64,000 bases of DNA from Helicobacter trogontum (GCF_000765905.2 NZ_JRPL02000002.1:62001-126000), one strand, 5' to 3'. Positions 15,478 to 25,005 are shown, numbered from the stretch's first letter. The notes: generated by a model not told the origin, from the letters alone. Numbers and translations: made by a program.

Positions 15478-16215
15478 ATGCAAATAGCATACCCCACACT
15501 AAAAACACATATCACTCATGCTTTAAAGATATGCAAACATGAATTTCTCATGTCTAGAATGTTGCTTATCATTGTATGTATTATTATGGCTATTAATTTA
15601 CTTATTTTTATAAATGGTAATCCAGATTCTACTACATTCTATATTTTACTAACAATACAGTATTGCGCATTTCTTGTGTGTGGTATTACTTATGTATTGA
15701 GTGCAGCCATAAGCTTTTATCAAGGTATTTTTGGTAAGCAAGCCTATTTGACACATGCTCTGCCTGTGAATATTGAGACAATTATTGGAGCAAAAATATT
15801 TATTTATTTTTTGTGGTTTTTGGTTATTTTTGCAGCTCTTATATTTACGCTCTATGTAGGCATAAATAGCACATCTTTTACACAAGAGTTGCGGCAATTG
15901 TCTGAAGCCAATTGGAGTGATATGTGGAACATCACTGCATTATTTATACTATCTGCCTTACAAGAGATTGTTTTTATATTTATGGTAGTAGCCTTGGTGC
16001 ATCGTAAGAAAACATATACTTTATTGATTGGTATTTTGACATATTTTGGGATAAAAGTATTGTTGCTCATTTTTTCTGGGATACTATTGAATTTTTTGCC
16101 AGATGAAATGATGACAACCGCATCATGGCTATTGCTTTACATTTATGAGATTGCATTGCTTTGTGTATTTTATTTTATATGTCATAGAATCATAAAATAT
16201 AAGTTGCAACTTTAG
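15478..16215 (+). CDS. ABC-2 type membrane subunit
   Basis: A 245-residue polytopic protein with six hydrophobic spans at about residues 25-45, 50-85, 100-130, 145-175, 180-205 and 215-240. It starts just after the ABC ATPase, with AAAGGAATACC before the ATG. It has no periplasmic domain of note. It should be the permease partner of the ATPase; substrate cannot be told from sequence. A short palindrome (AAGTTGCAACTT) covers the last codons. Confidence 0.75.
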   Translation: MQIAYPTLKTHITHALKICKHEFLMSRMLLIIVCIIMAINLLIFINGNPDSTTFYILLTIQYCAFLVCGITYVLSAAISFYQGIFGKQAYLTHALPVNIETIIGAKIFIYFLWFLVIFAALIFTLYVGINSTSFTQELRQLSEANWSDMWNITALFILSALQEIVFIFMVVALVHRKKTYTLLIGILTYFGIKVLLLIFSGILLNFLPDEMMTTASWLLLYIYEIALLCVFYFICHRIIKYKLQL

Positions 16216-16270
16216 ATTCTAAGATAAATTGCACACACTAAATAACTTGAATTATTATTTAAAACTTCTA

Positions 16271-16307
16271 GATTAGGATGTTAGCGTTGAAATTAGCATT
16301 CCTAATC
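16271..16307 (+). terminator. Inverted repeat after the ABC operon
   Basis: GATTAGGA at 16271-16278 pairs perfectly with TCCTAATC at 16300-16307 around a 21-base loop, 56 bases after the permease stop. The loop itself can pair partly. No strong T run follows, so it is only a possible terminator. Confidence 0.35.
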
Positions 16308-16351
16308 ATATAGCTTTAACTCTATAAAATTTAGCACAAAAATCTTTATAA

Positions 16352-16626
16352 TATCAGGGTTTTGGTGATATAGCTTTGCTCATAGGTTTTTGTGGAATTT
16401 GTTTTAAAATACAAAAAAATGCAAGTAGAAGTTGTCAAAAATTTATAAGATATGAATTTCAAAATGCATTAGATGAGTTTGCTAAGATTAGAAACGAAGT
16501 AGCGCATATAAAGATTCTGAGTATAAAGTAGTCTCTAAGAGTGAAAAGTATTGTTTTGAGGTTGAAGATACAAATGTGTTAAAAGGGATTTTAAGAGAGA
16601 AGCTAGAAATAAGGAGTAGGCAATAA
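16352..16626 (+). pseudogene. Decayed HEPN-like gene fragment
   Basis: An open stretch from 16352 reads to a TAG at 16517-16519 and includes YEFQNALDEFAKIRNEVAHI; the RNxxxH arrangement (RNEVAH) fits the RNase motif of HEPN toxins. Continuing one base out of register, a second stretch (VVSKSEKYCFEVEDTN then LREKLEIRSRQ) reads to a TAA at 16624-16626. The two pieces together look like the C-terminal part of one protein split by a frameshift. There is no start codon with a ribosome site. HEPN proteins are often toxins of toxin-antitoxin or abortive-infection systems; assignment here is tentative. Confidence 0.35.
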
Positions 16627-17097
16627 TAAGTCTAAAATCAAATTTTAAGAAATGTCTAAGGTGTGAAAAAATACTTGTTTATGCTCTTAAAAGCGATTGC
16701 TTGAATCTTGTAGATTTTGCATGTAAGGAAATGTAGGGGCGGGGATAAAATGAGGTGTTATAGATAGTGTAATGGCATTTATTCTAGGCAGCAAAAAGAG
16801 ATTCAAGCAAAGCATAAGGCAGCTTATATATAATATGAGTTTTAATACACATTAATAGAGAAGATTGAGTTGTGAGCTTGCACGATTTTAGCATGGTTAT
16901 TGGGTGAGTTTTGCAACAAGTTTTTTTGTATATCTTTGTTAAGCATAAGAGAAATTGCGAAATCTTTTACATCAAAAAGTTTACATAATGATTATTGAGG
17001 TTTGTTGCTAAATTGGCAAACCCAATCTATGATCAATTAATCATGCTTTGTAAAGTGTATGAAATGCGTGTAGTTAGGACTTAAGACCAAAATTATA

Positions 17098-18432
17098 TCA
17101 ATACCCATCAATTAAGAATTTGCATTTTAGTTGTAATTCGCTAAATTCTCCTTCCACAAGAGACTCCCACACAACACCGCTACCAACCCCATAGCGATAA
17201 TATGGCTCTTGTGTGTATTTATAAAGTGTGCGGATAGGCACACTCATAATACTTTCTTCTTTGCTAATTACGCCGATAGCACCGCAATACACACCTCTTT
17301 TTCGCTGTTCCAATTCACTAATGATTGTTGTGGTTTTATATTTTGGTGCACCTGTAATAGAACCACATGGAAATAATGCTTTTAGAATCTCAATGATTCC
17401 ATAATGTCTGGGTAACTTTGCTTGTATTGTTGATACCATCTGATGTAATGTAGGATAGGTGTGAATAGCAAAAAGATCTTTTACACGCACACTACCTTGT
17501 AGTCCAATACGACTCAAATCATTTCTTAATAAATCAACAATCATGACATTCTCGCTGCGATTTTTAGAATCATAATGCAGAGTTTTGAGGTTATTAAAAT
17601 CACCTACTTTATCGATGCCTTTTATTTTTGGAATCTTTTTATATTTTTTATAAAGATCTAGGCTTGGCTTTATCCTGCTTTTTGACACATTCTTTTGCCT
17701 ATTTTTTTCTATAAACGCGCGTTTTGCTGTGCCTTTCATGGGTTGCGTTGTGATGATATGGTTTTTATAATGAAAGAAGAGTTCAGGAGAGAGTGATAGA
17801 ATCTGTAGATATTTATTTGCAATATAGGCTTTATAAGGTGTGTCTTGACGGCTAGATAGTATTTTGAAGTATGTAAATGGATCTTTTTTTAGTAGTGGTT
17901 CTAGCAAGATTTCTTGCGTATAATTGACTTGATAAGTATGTCCATTCTGAATATTATCTTTAATATGTGAAAAGTTTAGTTCATATTGCTTTTTATCAAG
18001 AGATCTTGTTATCTTGAAAAGCTTTTCTTTGTTCTTTAAGTATTGTTTTTTGGCGTACTTGTTAGTGGCTTTAAGTTTTTTTCGCTTAAGAAAAAGCTCA
18101 AAGTAGAGAAGAGGCTCTTTGTCATGCTGTATTTTAGAATCTTTTTGTTTTTTGGATTGAAGGTTAGAATCTGCATTCATAGATGTATCTTGCTTTGTAG
18201 GATGTGCGTTAGAATTCAAATGGAATTCTACATTTTGTAAATTATAATAAGAATCTTGCAGAAGAATTCCACATTCATAAGTTAAATAACCAACATAATA
18301 GCCATCTTTTTTCATTTTTGTGTGGTTGTGTATGATACGCAAACACGCTGCAACCTCATCATAGTTAAAGGCTTGCAAGATGCGTTTAGAATGTGTGTAG
18401 ATATAATCACCAAAAACAAACATGCAATTCAC
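17098..18432 (-). CDS. pabB: Aminodeoxychorismate synthase component I
   Basis: A 444-residue chorismate-binding enzyme that aminates chorismate on the way to 4-aminobenzoate and folate. Conserved parts are QVNYTQEILLEP, QPMKGTAKR (the PabB-type nucleophilic Lys), VMIVDLLRNDLSRIG and CGSITGAPKYKT. The H. pylori counterpart is, as I recall, fused to a PabC lyase domain; this chain stops at the end of the synthase domain. A Ser/Lys/Asp-rich insert lies at about residues 78-112. The start is GTG at 18432, overlapping the upstream stop (GTGA); an ATG three codons in is the alternative. It is co-directional with the Pnkp-like gene. Confidence 0.9.
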   Translation of the reverse strand: MNCMFVFGDYIYTHSKRILQAFNYDEVAACLRIIHNHTKMKKDGYYVGYLTYECGILLQDSYYNLQNVEFHLNSNAHPTKQDTSMNADSNLQSKKQKDSKIQHDKEPLLYFELFLKRKKLKATNKYAKKQYLKNKEKLFKITRSLDKKQYELNFSHIKDNIQNGHTYQVNYTQEILLEPLLKKDPFTYFKILSSRQDTPYKAYIANKYLQILSLSPELFFHYKNHIITTQPMKGTAKRAFIEKNRQKNVSKSRIKPSLDLYKKYKKIPKIKGIDKVGDFNNLKTLHYDSKNRSENVMIVDLLRNDLSRIGLQGSVRVKDLFAIHTYPTLHQMVSTIQAKLPRHYGIIEILKALFPCGSITGAPKYKTTTIISELEQRKRGVYCGAIGVISKEESIMSVPIRTLYKYTQEPYYRYGVGSGVVWESLVEGEFSELQLKCKFLIDGY

Positions 18433-20807
18433 TCGATCGTAAAATAGTATGGAATCTGTGTGGCATTTATATGATTTGTTACTAAATCATGTATAAATGT
18501 ATTTTGTATCCATGATATTGATATATTTTTCCAGTCATTTTGTGCGGCAAATGCAGAGAGCCAATTCATAAAAGCAAAACGCAATGGAGTCTTCACCCAT
18601 GATAATGGGGCGATCTCATCGCGTATACGCCATACTTTGATGAGCTCGGCAAGAACCTGCATTTCATGTCTATATAATGTTTGTATTTCATAAAGATTAG
18701 CTTCATTATCAACCATACAAAAACCACTAAAAGATACATTAGGAGATATATTTAAAGAGTTGGATTCTAAAATATGTAATTTTAATGGGATAGATTCTAA
18801 AACTTTATATTCCATATGTGATGGGGTATTTTCTACATTTTCATATTGCATGTTATAAGTTTTCATGGAGCTGTTATTTTTATCAAAAGTGTTGGAATCT
18901 AATTTGGCTTTGTTGGTATGTAATTCTTGTTGTGATAGTGTATTATTTGCTTGAAATGTCTTGTCTGAAGCAATACACATATTGTATTTATTTATAGTTC
19001 TTATAAAGGCATGAAGTTCTGCCTCATTATTGATTGTAAACAAGATTTCTTTTGTTTTTATATGTAAGATGTCCGCAATTTTTTCCCTCTCACTTGGTGG
19101 TAGGGCTTGTGTATCTGTTTGATTGGGAAATACATCAAGCAGATACACTTCATGTTGATTTGTTTGTATGCAAAGCAAGGAGTATGATTTGTTTTTAAAA
19201 TACTCTGTAAGTTTTTTTTGTTTTTCTTTGTCTTTTAAAAAAGTTGGCATTTTAGATTCAAGGATAGAATCTTTAAATACGTAAAACCCATTATTGTAAA
19301 ATGAGATAATAAATTGCTTTCCAAAAAGCTTTTGTGTTATATGTAAAGGAAAACTTATATGTTTTAACACACCTTCTTTACTTGCATTAAAGTGCAGAGT
19401 CTTATCTTGATTTAAATGATAGCCCCGTGCCACAAACTGCCACTTTTTTATATCAATAACACAAGGATAAAACGCATGTATAAGTCCTGCTAGATCTTTT
19501 GGACGCTTAATTGTAGGATATTCTATGCCTACGAAATCCCCATTATTTTTTAATGTAAATTGCTTGTTGTGTAAAAGATAGTCAAAGAACTTTTGCAATT
19601 TTCTTTGTGCCTCTTTTTCTTCTTTAGTAATAAAAATACTATTTTTCAAGCTCTTGTCTATGAAACCATGTTGATTTAATTGCAATATGCGTAAATAACC
19701 GCCAAATTCTACTTGAGATTCCAAAATAAAGTTTTTGTCATTAAGCTTTATAGGTAACCCTGTTTTATTGCGATGTCCAAATACTTGATAGAAATTCTCT
19801 AGTGTATTCTGTGCAAATGCTTGAGCAATGCTACTTGCATTAAGATAGGAGCCTACACCATGTATACTCTGGGCTGCACTTAGTAAAATCAAATGTTTGG
19901 GTATATTTGAGATTCCACCATGAGTACAAATCACTCTTTTATCATGGAATCTATAAAAAAAGTATGGCTTTAATGCGAGATATAGTTTTTTTATATCATT
20001 CTTATTTAAACCTTTTTGCTCTAACTCTCTTTGTGTGCTAAAACGAAACTCTTTAGCTTCAACTTCTCTATTGTTAGCCCATTCCCACAGCCATTTCTCA
20101 TGATTACCTTCAAGCAAACATACATTCTTTTTATCCATAATTTGCAGTAGAAATTGTAATACCTCATAGTTTTGGAATCCTCTATCAATATAGTCGCCAA
20201 GAAAAATATAAAATTCATCATTTTTCATTTCTTTAAAATACTGCTTTAACACATGATAAGAGCCATGTATATCACCTATGTGATGGATAATTTTATAGCC
20301 ATTAAGATTATAAGCTTCTGTATCTAGCATAGTTGCAATTTTATCTGGAGTTATAGTCTTGCATTTAATCGGAATTTCCTCATTCATCATCATATCATAG
20401 AGAGTTTTTAGCTCTTCTTCTGTATAGTTATTGTCTTTTTGTGCTTTATTTCTTTCACAAATTGTTTCAAATGGCACTTGAGTGAAATCTACTACAAAGA
20501 TTTCGTAAGCATAATGTTTTGCCATTCTTTTATAATTACTGCAGTATGATTTTAAGATGTGCAAATCTTCTATGATGATAAATTCACCGCGTTCCATTCG
20601 CGATTGCAATGCGGTAAAAAGCATTTGATACGCAAGTTTATCATTTTGTTTTGGTTGTGTAAAATTGCCGAAATCATCAAGCATAGGAGCGTGTAGTAGC
20701 GATTGAAAATATTTTGGATTTAATACATAAGATTCTAAGTTATATTGCTGTATCCAAGTGGTTTTTCCGCATAATGGCATACCGCGTGTTAAAAGTAAAT
20801 ACCGCAT
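18429..20807 (-). CDS. Pnkp-architecture protein: kinase-metallophosphatase-RNA-ligase-like fusion
   Basis: A 792-residue protein with three enzyme-like domains. Residues 1-155 match the T4-type polynucleotide kinase fold (LLLTRGMPLCGKTTW, Walker A 9-16), but the Asp that acts as general base in T4 Pnk is not seen (LNPKYFQS). Residues 170-370 are a calcineurin-type phosphatase with all metal ligands: GDIHG (178-182), GDYIDRG (204-210), GNHE (234-237), THGG (295-298) and GH (344-345). Residues 420-730 resemble an Rnl1-type ligase, but motif I is KLFG (K493) instead of KxDG, motif III lacks Glu, motif IV is SGF not EGF, and motif V is YEIQT not KxK. A helical tail follows. The order equals bacterial Pnkp RNA-repair enzymes; no Hen1 gene is adjacent. 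Confidence 0.78.
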   Translation of the reverse strand: MRYLLLTRGMPLCGKTTWIQQYNLESYVLNPKYFQSLLHAPMLDDFGNFTQPKQNDKLAYQMLFTALQSRMERGEFIIIEDLHILKSYCSNYKRMAKHYAYEIFVVDFTQVPFETICERNKAQKDNNYTEEELKTLYDMMMNEEIPIKCKTITPDKIATMLDTEAYNLNGYKIIHHIGDIHGSYHVLKQYFKEMKNDEFYIFLGDYIDRGFQNYEVLQFLLQIMDKKNVCLLEGNHEKWLWEWANNREVEAKEFRFSTQRELEQKGLNKNDIKKLYLALKPYFFYRFHDKRVICTHGGISNIPKHLILLSAAQSIHGVGSYLNASSIAQAFAQNTLENFYQVFGHRNKTGLPIKLNDKNFILESQVEFGGYLRILQLNQHGFIDKSLKNSIFITKEEKEAQRKLQKFFDYLLHNKQFTLKNNGDFVGIEYPTIKRPKDLAGLIHAFYPCVIDIKKWQFVARGYHLNQDKTLHFNASKEGVLKHISFPLHITQKLFGKQFIISFYNNGFYVFKDSILESKMPTFLKDKEKQKKLTEYFKNKSYSLLCIQTNQHEVYLLDVFPNQTDTQALPPSEREKIADILHIKTKEILFTINNEAELHAFIRTINKYNMCIASDKTFQANNTLSQQELHTNKAKLDSNTFDKNNSSMKTYNMQYENVENTPSHMEYKVLESIPLKLHILESNSLNISPNVSFSGFCMVDNEANLYEIQTLYRHEMQVLAELIKVWRIRDEIAPLSWVKTPLRFAFMNWLSAFAAQNDWKNISISWIQNTFIHDLVTNHINATQIPYYFTIE

Positions 20808-21255
20808 TATTTCATATCCTTTACTTTGCTATGAAGCAAAAAACAATAAACAATTATAACGAATTTTTAAGATGAGATTCTAAAAATTATTTCACTTTGT
20901 CTTATGTGAAAGTTAAGATTTATGCAAGCTAAATCATATAGTTTTTGTTAGGATTTTATTATTTCTGACAACCTTTAGTTTCCTTATTAATTTGTTGTCA
21001 TAAATAGATGTTTCATGTAAAGTTATCACAATGTAATTTTGTAAAGTTTTTAACAATATTCTTATTCTCCATTTTTAGATTCTAGATTTAATAGCAAGCT
21101 TGATTAGATAAAAATAGAGATAGATGTATCGATAATTACATGTAAAATATGATACAATTCGGCTTTATTTGGCAGGGATTAATCGTATTTGCGTAGTGTT
21201 TGCAAAAGACATATTAATTCTAGTAGCAATAACAAAACTCCAAATGGATTAAAGT
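20808..21255. other. Divergent intergenic region upstream of rlmN
   Basis: About 450 bases without a credible gene. It should hold the promoters of the - strand Pnkp-like/pabB unit and of rlmN; an extended -10-like TATGATACAAT lies at about 21148-21158, some 98 bases before the rlmN start. Several AGATTCT words occur. No RNA gene seen. Confidence 0.35.
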
Positions 21256-22398
21256 ATGACAATACATAAAATCAATAAAGATGATACCAAAATACAAGCT
21301 TCTGATACAAAAACCAGTAGAGTAAGCTTACAAGATCGCAATATCTATTCATACCATTTAGATGAACTAGAGCAGTTTGTAACTCCCAAATTCAGAGCAA
21401 AGCAAATATATAATTGGCTGTATAAGCATTATGTCATAAATACAGAATCTATGAAAAATATTCCAAAAAATTTGCAGGAGATTTTGCAACAGGCTTTTAG
21501 TTTTCCCAATATAACACCTATACGTATAGAAGAAAGCAATGATGGTACAAAAAAATATCTCTTTCAAACAAACGATGGTGCAACATTTGAAAGTGTATTT
21601 ATTAAAATGCGTGAGAAAGAATATGATGAAAATAACCGCGTGAAAAAGGGAGAAAAATATACTTTTTGCGTATCATCACAGGTTGGTTGTCGTGTTGGTT
21701 GTGTGTTTTGTTCTACTGCAAAAGGGGGCTTTGTTCGCAATTTAAGTGCAGGTGAGATTGTGGAACAAGTAGTAGCGCTTAAGCGTGACAATAATCTAGA
21801 TGCACACAAAAGCATAAATATTGTTTTTATGGGCATGGGAGAACCGCTAGATAATCTTAATAATGTAGCAAAGGCGATAAAAATCCTAAGTCATGAAGAG
21901 GGGCTTTGTATTGCTACTCGTAGACAAACCATCTCTACAAGTGGTATTGCTCCACAAATAGAAAGGCTTGGTGCTATGAAGCTTGGTGTGCAAATTGCTC
22001 TTTCATTGCATGCAGTAGATGATGCCTTGCGTAGTCGTCTTATACCTATGAATAAAGTGTATAATATTGAGCGAGTATTGGAGGCTTTAAGAAATTTTCC
22101 ACTTGATACACGGAAGCGTATTTTGTTTGAATATTTAGTGATCAAGGATATAAATGATGATTTAGGAAGTGCAAAAAAGCTTGTTAAACTTTTACATGGA
22201 TTTCGAGCAAAAGTAAATCTTATCCCATTTAATCCACATGCAGAAAGTGAGTTTCAACGTCCATGTCCTGAGAGGATGCAAAACTTTGCTGATTATCTTT
22301 ATAAAAAAGGTATTGTAGCAACAATACGAGAATCTAAGGGTATTGATATTAGTGCTGCATGTGGGCAATTAAGAGCAAAGCAAATAAAAATGCAATGA
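21256..22398 (+). CDS. rlmN: 23S rRNA (adenine-2503-C2)/tRNA methyltransferase RlmN
   Basis: A 380-residue radical-SAM enzyme that methylates A2503 of 23S rRNA and A37 of some tRNAs. The cluster-binding Cys triad is C145, C149 and C152 (GCRVGCVFC). Other hallmarks are VFMGMGEPLDNL, ISTSGIAP, LALSLHA-type QIALSLHAVDDALR, NLIPFNPH, and the C-terminal catalytic Cys in AACGQL. A 25-residue polar extension with KINKDDTKIQASD precedes the usual start of homology at about NIYSYHLDELE. It stands alone between two long intergenic regions. Confidence 0.96.
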   Translation: MTIHKINKDDTKIQASDTKTSRVSLQDRNIYSYHLDELEQFVTPKFRAKQIYNWLYKHYVINTESMKNIPKNLQEILQQAFSFPNITPIRIEESNDGTKKYLFQTNDGATFESVFIKMREKEYDENNRVKKGEKYTFCVSSQVGCRVGCVFCSTAKGGFVRNLSAGEIVEQVVALKRDNNLDAHKSINIVFMGMGEPLDNLNNVAKAIKILSHEEGLCIATRRQTISTSGIAPQIERLGAMKLGVQIALSLHAVDDALRSRLIPMNKVYNIERVLEALRNFPLDTRKRILFEYLVIKDINDDLGSAKKLVKLLHGFRAKVNLIPFNPHAESEFQRPCPERMQNFADYLYKKGIVATIRESKGIDISAACGQLRAKQIKMQ

Positions 22399-22589
22399 AG
22401 CTTTGAAATTTATGTGCATCTTGCTAAAACTTATTAGATTAATTTAAGTCTTTTGAGTGGATATGAAGGTTTACATATATCTTTAGAGCTTAGATTGGTA
22501 TGATTTTCCAATGAGTTTTATTCTTGAAAAACATTAAAACTTGTATTTTATATATCTTGGTATATCTAGTTGGGATCAAAGGAGTTTAA

Positions 22590-22681
22590 CTTGAATAGAT
22601 GTTAGATTATATGTTCAACAATTCTGCTAAATCTAGAATCTAGTGATTGCATCATGCACATGCTAACTCCACCTATTCAAG
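22590..22681. repeat. Inverted repeat in the rlmN-lipoprotein intergenic region
   Basis: CTTGAATAG at 22590-22598 and CTATTCAAG at 22673-22681 are perfect 9-base inverted copies, with a shorter inner pair (TTAG/CTAA) next to them; 74 bases lie between. The surrounding stretch 22399-22763 (365 bases, between convergent genes) has no credible frame. The element could be a folded RNA 3' end or a remnant of a small mobile repeat. Confidence 0.4.
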
Positions 22682-22763
22682 GTTTAGAATTTAATTTAGG
22701 TATTTCATAAGTTGTGATAAGTTCTGATTTTTATATATTCTTGCTGTATTGTGAATAAGATTT

Positions 22764-23714
22764 TTAAGGATATAGTTTTTGCTCATGTTGTAAGATTTTG
22801 ATTGCTCGTGAATCATGCATATATTTATCCCATAATGTTTTTCGCTCTTCTGAGAGATTATCGCAAAATTTTTGATCCAATGGTAGAATATTTCTTGCCA
22901 CCTTCCTTTCTGCTTGTGTAAGGTTTGGGATATAGCCATGAAATCTCGCACAAGCACAACTTTTTGCAACAAATTCAACTAGATCATTGGGATATGAAAA
23001 TGCACTTAATCGTTCTTCTTGCGGTTTTACTTTCACGCCATTAGAATCTTGTATAAAGATTGTTCGGTATGTGTAAATATAGGGCTTACATATTTCTTCT
23101 TTAGGAGTTAGTGTAATTTCTAAAGATTGTGTATTATTCCATGTAAATTTTAACGTTTGAAATGGAGTTACTTTGTTGTATTGAGCTTGCAAATCGATGC
23201 TTGTTGTAAGCATGTCTTTGAGCACATAATCGTAGTCCTTTATAATATCAAAATATGTAAAGATCTCAGTCTTTTTATCCATAATGATCGTATAGAATGC
23301 TTCTTGTATTTGCATATTTGGATAAAAATATACATCTTTTATCTTTAGTGCGCTGCAGTCTGGAAGTATGCACGAAAAAGATTTTAGAATCTGCATAACA
23401 TTATCATCATATTTATATGTGTCTCGCAGCTTTACAAAGGTTTTATCTATAATTTTTGCTTCTTTTATAGAGCCTTCTTTACCTTTAATTTGTCGTTGCA
23501 AATAGGCATTATAAAGCTTTGTGTAATCGCCTACTTCTTTTGGAATCTCTTTTAACACTATGGTTGTATTGGAATTTGGCGCTTCACTATCATATGCTAA
23601 ATTATCTTGATTGAAAGCACTATGTTGCTTAAATGTTTCATCTGAATCTCCTGCATTGCCATCGCAGCCATCTAAAAAGAGAAGAAATAAGAATAATAAG
23701 CAGATGCGTAGCAT
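22764..23714 (-). CDS. Lipoprotein of unknown function
   Basis: A 316-residue exported protein. It opens MLRICLLFLFLLFLDGC, a lipoprotein signal with Cys at residue 17; the mature part begins DGNAGDSDE and is acidic. The ATG at 23714 is preferred over a TTG at 23732 since it lies four bases after the hom stop and starts right at the signal peptide. The body contains several Cys (LPDCSALKIKDVYFYPN; SCACARFHGYIPNL) that could form disulfides. No catalytic motif is recognised. It is co-directional with and probably co-transcribed from hom. Confidence 0.65.
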   Translation of the reverse strand: MLRICLLFLFLLFLDGCDGNAGDSDETFKQHSAFNQDNLAYDSEAPNSNTTIVLKEIPKEVGDYTKLYNAYLQRQIKGKEGSIKEAKIIDKTFVKLRDTYKYDDNVMQILKSFSCILPDCSALKIKDVYFYPNMQIQEAFYTIIMDKKTEIFTYFDIIKDYDYVLKDMLTTSIDLQAQYNKVTPFQTLKFTWNNTQSLEITLTPKEEICKPYIYTYRTIFIQDSNGVKVKPQEERLSAFSYPNDLVEFVAKSCACARFHGYIPNLTQAERKVARNILPLDQKFCDNLSEERKTLWDKYMHDSRAIKILQHEQKLYP

Positions 23715-23718
23715 AATA

Positions 23719-25005
23719 TCATAACGATTCAATTCTTATCATATAGGGCTTTTTACTAACTTCTTTAAGCTTCTCTAATGATTCTAAAGCTTTTTTTATT
23801 TGCACTTCAGCACACATGTGTGTGGCAAGTAAAAGCAGTGCAGAATGTGTATCAAGATCTTTTGGTTTTCTTTGAATAAGTGATTGTATAGAGATATTAT
23901 GTGCTGCTAATATATTTGCAATATGTGCCAATACGCCTGGCTTATCATCAACTTGCAAACGAACATAGTAACGACTTATAATTTTATCCTTTGGTAAAAG
24001 CACCATATTTTGCTCTAAACCATGCTGAAAATCTGCGACATAACCTAACATAGGTGCGGTTTTACTACGCACAATTTCTATAATATCGCTTACAACCGAG
24101 CTTGCTGTCTCATTTCCACCAGCACCAGCACCATAATATACACTCTCACCAACTTTATCACCTATGACACTAATAGCATTCATTGCGCCATCTGTTTTTG
24201 CAAGCATAGAATCTTTTGGAATCATGCACAGATGTACGCGTAATTCAAGCGCATTGTCCTGTTTTTTGGCAATGCCTAATAACTTTATGCTGTAGTCATG
24301 TTCATATGCAAAACGGATATCTTCAAGGCTAATATTCTCAATGCCCTCAACGATGATGTCCTCAATTTTTGCATGTATGCCATAGGCAAGTGAGGCAAGT
24401 ATCAAAAGCTTATGTGCACTATCACTACCATTAATATCAAGCGTAGGATCAGCCTCTGCGTAGCCTAGCTTTTGTGCTTGTTTTAAAGCGGTAGTAAAAT
24501 CTGTATTATTGTTACTCATTTGTGTTAAGATGTAATTGCTTGTACCATTCATAATGCCGCGAATGCTTAAAATATGATTTGCACATAAACCATCACGTAA
24601 AGCCTTGATAATAGGTATACCACCGCATACACTCGCCTCAAAACCAATGGAAGATCCAGACATTTTTGATTCTAACTCATGCCTATGATATGCAAGCATA
24701 GCTTTATTTGCTGTAACAAAAGACTTTTTGTTGGCTAATGCTCTAAGAGCAATTTTGTAAGGCAGGTCTATGCCGCCCATAAGTTCTACAACAATATCAA
24801 TTTCAGGATCCTCTAGTGCATCGTCGATATTTGTGCTTAATGGAATACTGACATTTTTATTATGAATATTGCGCGCGATACCAATTTTTGGCACAATCAA
24901 CGCTCCAGTGCGTGCCTGTATGATGTCTTTATTTTGTTGCAAGATTTCAATAACACTACTTCCCACAACACCAACGCCAATAACTGCTACATTTATAGTT
25001 TTCAT
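23719..25005 (-). CDS. hom: Homoserine dehydrogenase
   Basis: A 428-residue NAD(P)-dependent enzyme reducing aspartate semialdehyde to homoserine, for threonine and methionine synthesis. The Rossmann motif is VAVIGVGVVGSSV near the start; NGTSNYILTQM, GYAEADPTLDINGSD and YGAGAGGNETAS are catalytic-domain hallmarks. A C-terminal ACT domain (YYVRLQVDDKPGVLAHIAN) should sense threonine. Length is standard. The partner lysC is at 37572 on the other strand, so the pathway is dispersed. Confidence 0.95.
   Translation of the reverse strand: MKTINVAVIGVGVVGSSVIEILQQNKDIIQARTGALIVPKIGIARNIHNKNVSIPLSTNIDDALEDPEIDIVVELMGGIDLPYKIALRALANKKSFVTANKAMLAYHRHELESKMSGSSIGFEASVCGGIPIIKALRDGLCANHILSIRGIMNGTSNYILTQMSNNNTDFTTALKQAQKLGYAEADPTLDINGSDSAHKLLILASLAYGIHAKIEDIIVEGIENISLEDIRFAYEHDYSIKLLGIAKKQDNALELRVHLCMIPKDSMLAKTDGAMNAISVIGDKVGESVYYGAGAGGNETASSVVSDIIEIVRSKTAPMLGYVADFQHGLEQNMVLLPKDKIISRYYVRLQVDDKPGVLAHIANILAAHNISIQSLIQRKPKDLDTHSALLLLATHMCAEVQIKKALESLEKLKEVSKKPYMIRIESL

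Larger units (their letters stand above)
16216..17097. other. Gene-poor stretch between the ABC operon and pabB
   Basis: About 880 bases between convergent genes. It contains a stem-loop (16271-16307) and a broken open frame (16352-16626, separate entry). The rest (16630-17097) shows only short random frames, no RNA gene and no repeat that I can see. It has the look of decayed coding DNA. Confidence 0.45.
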
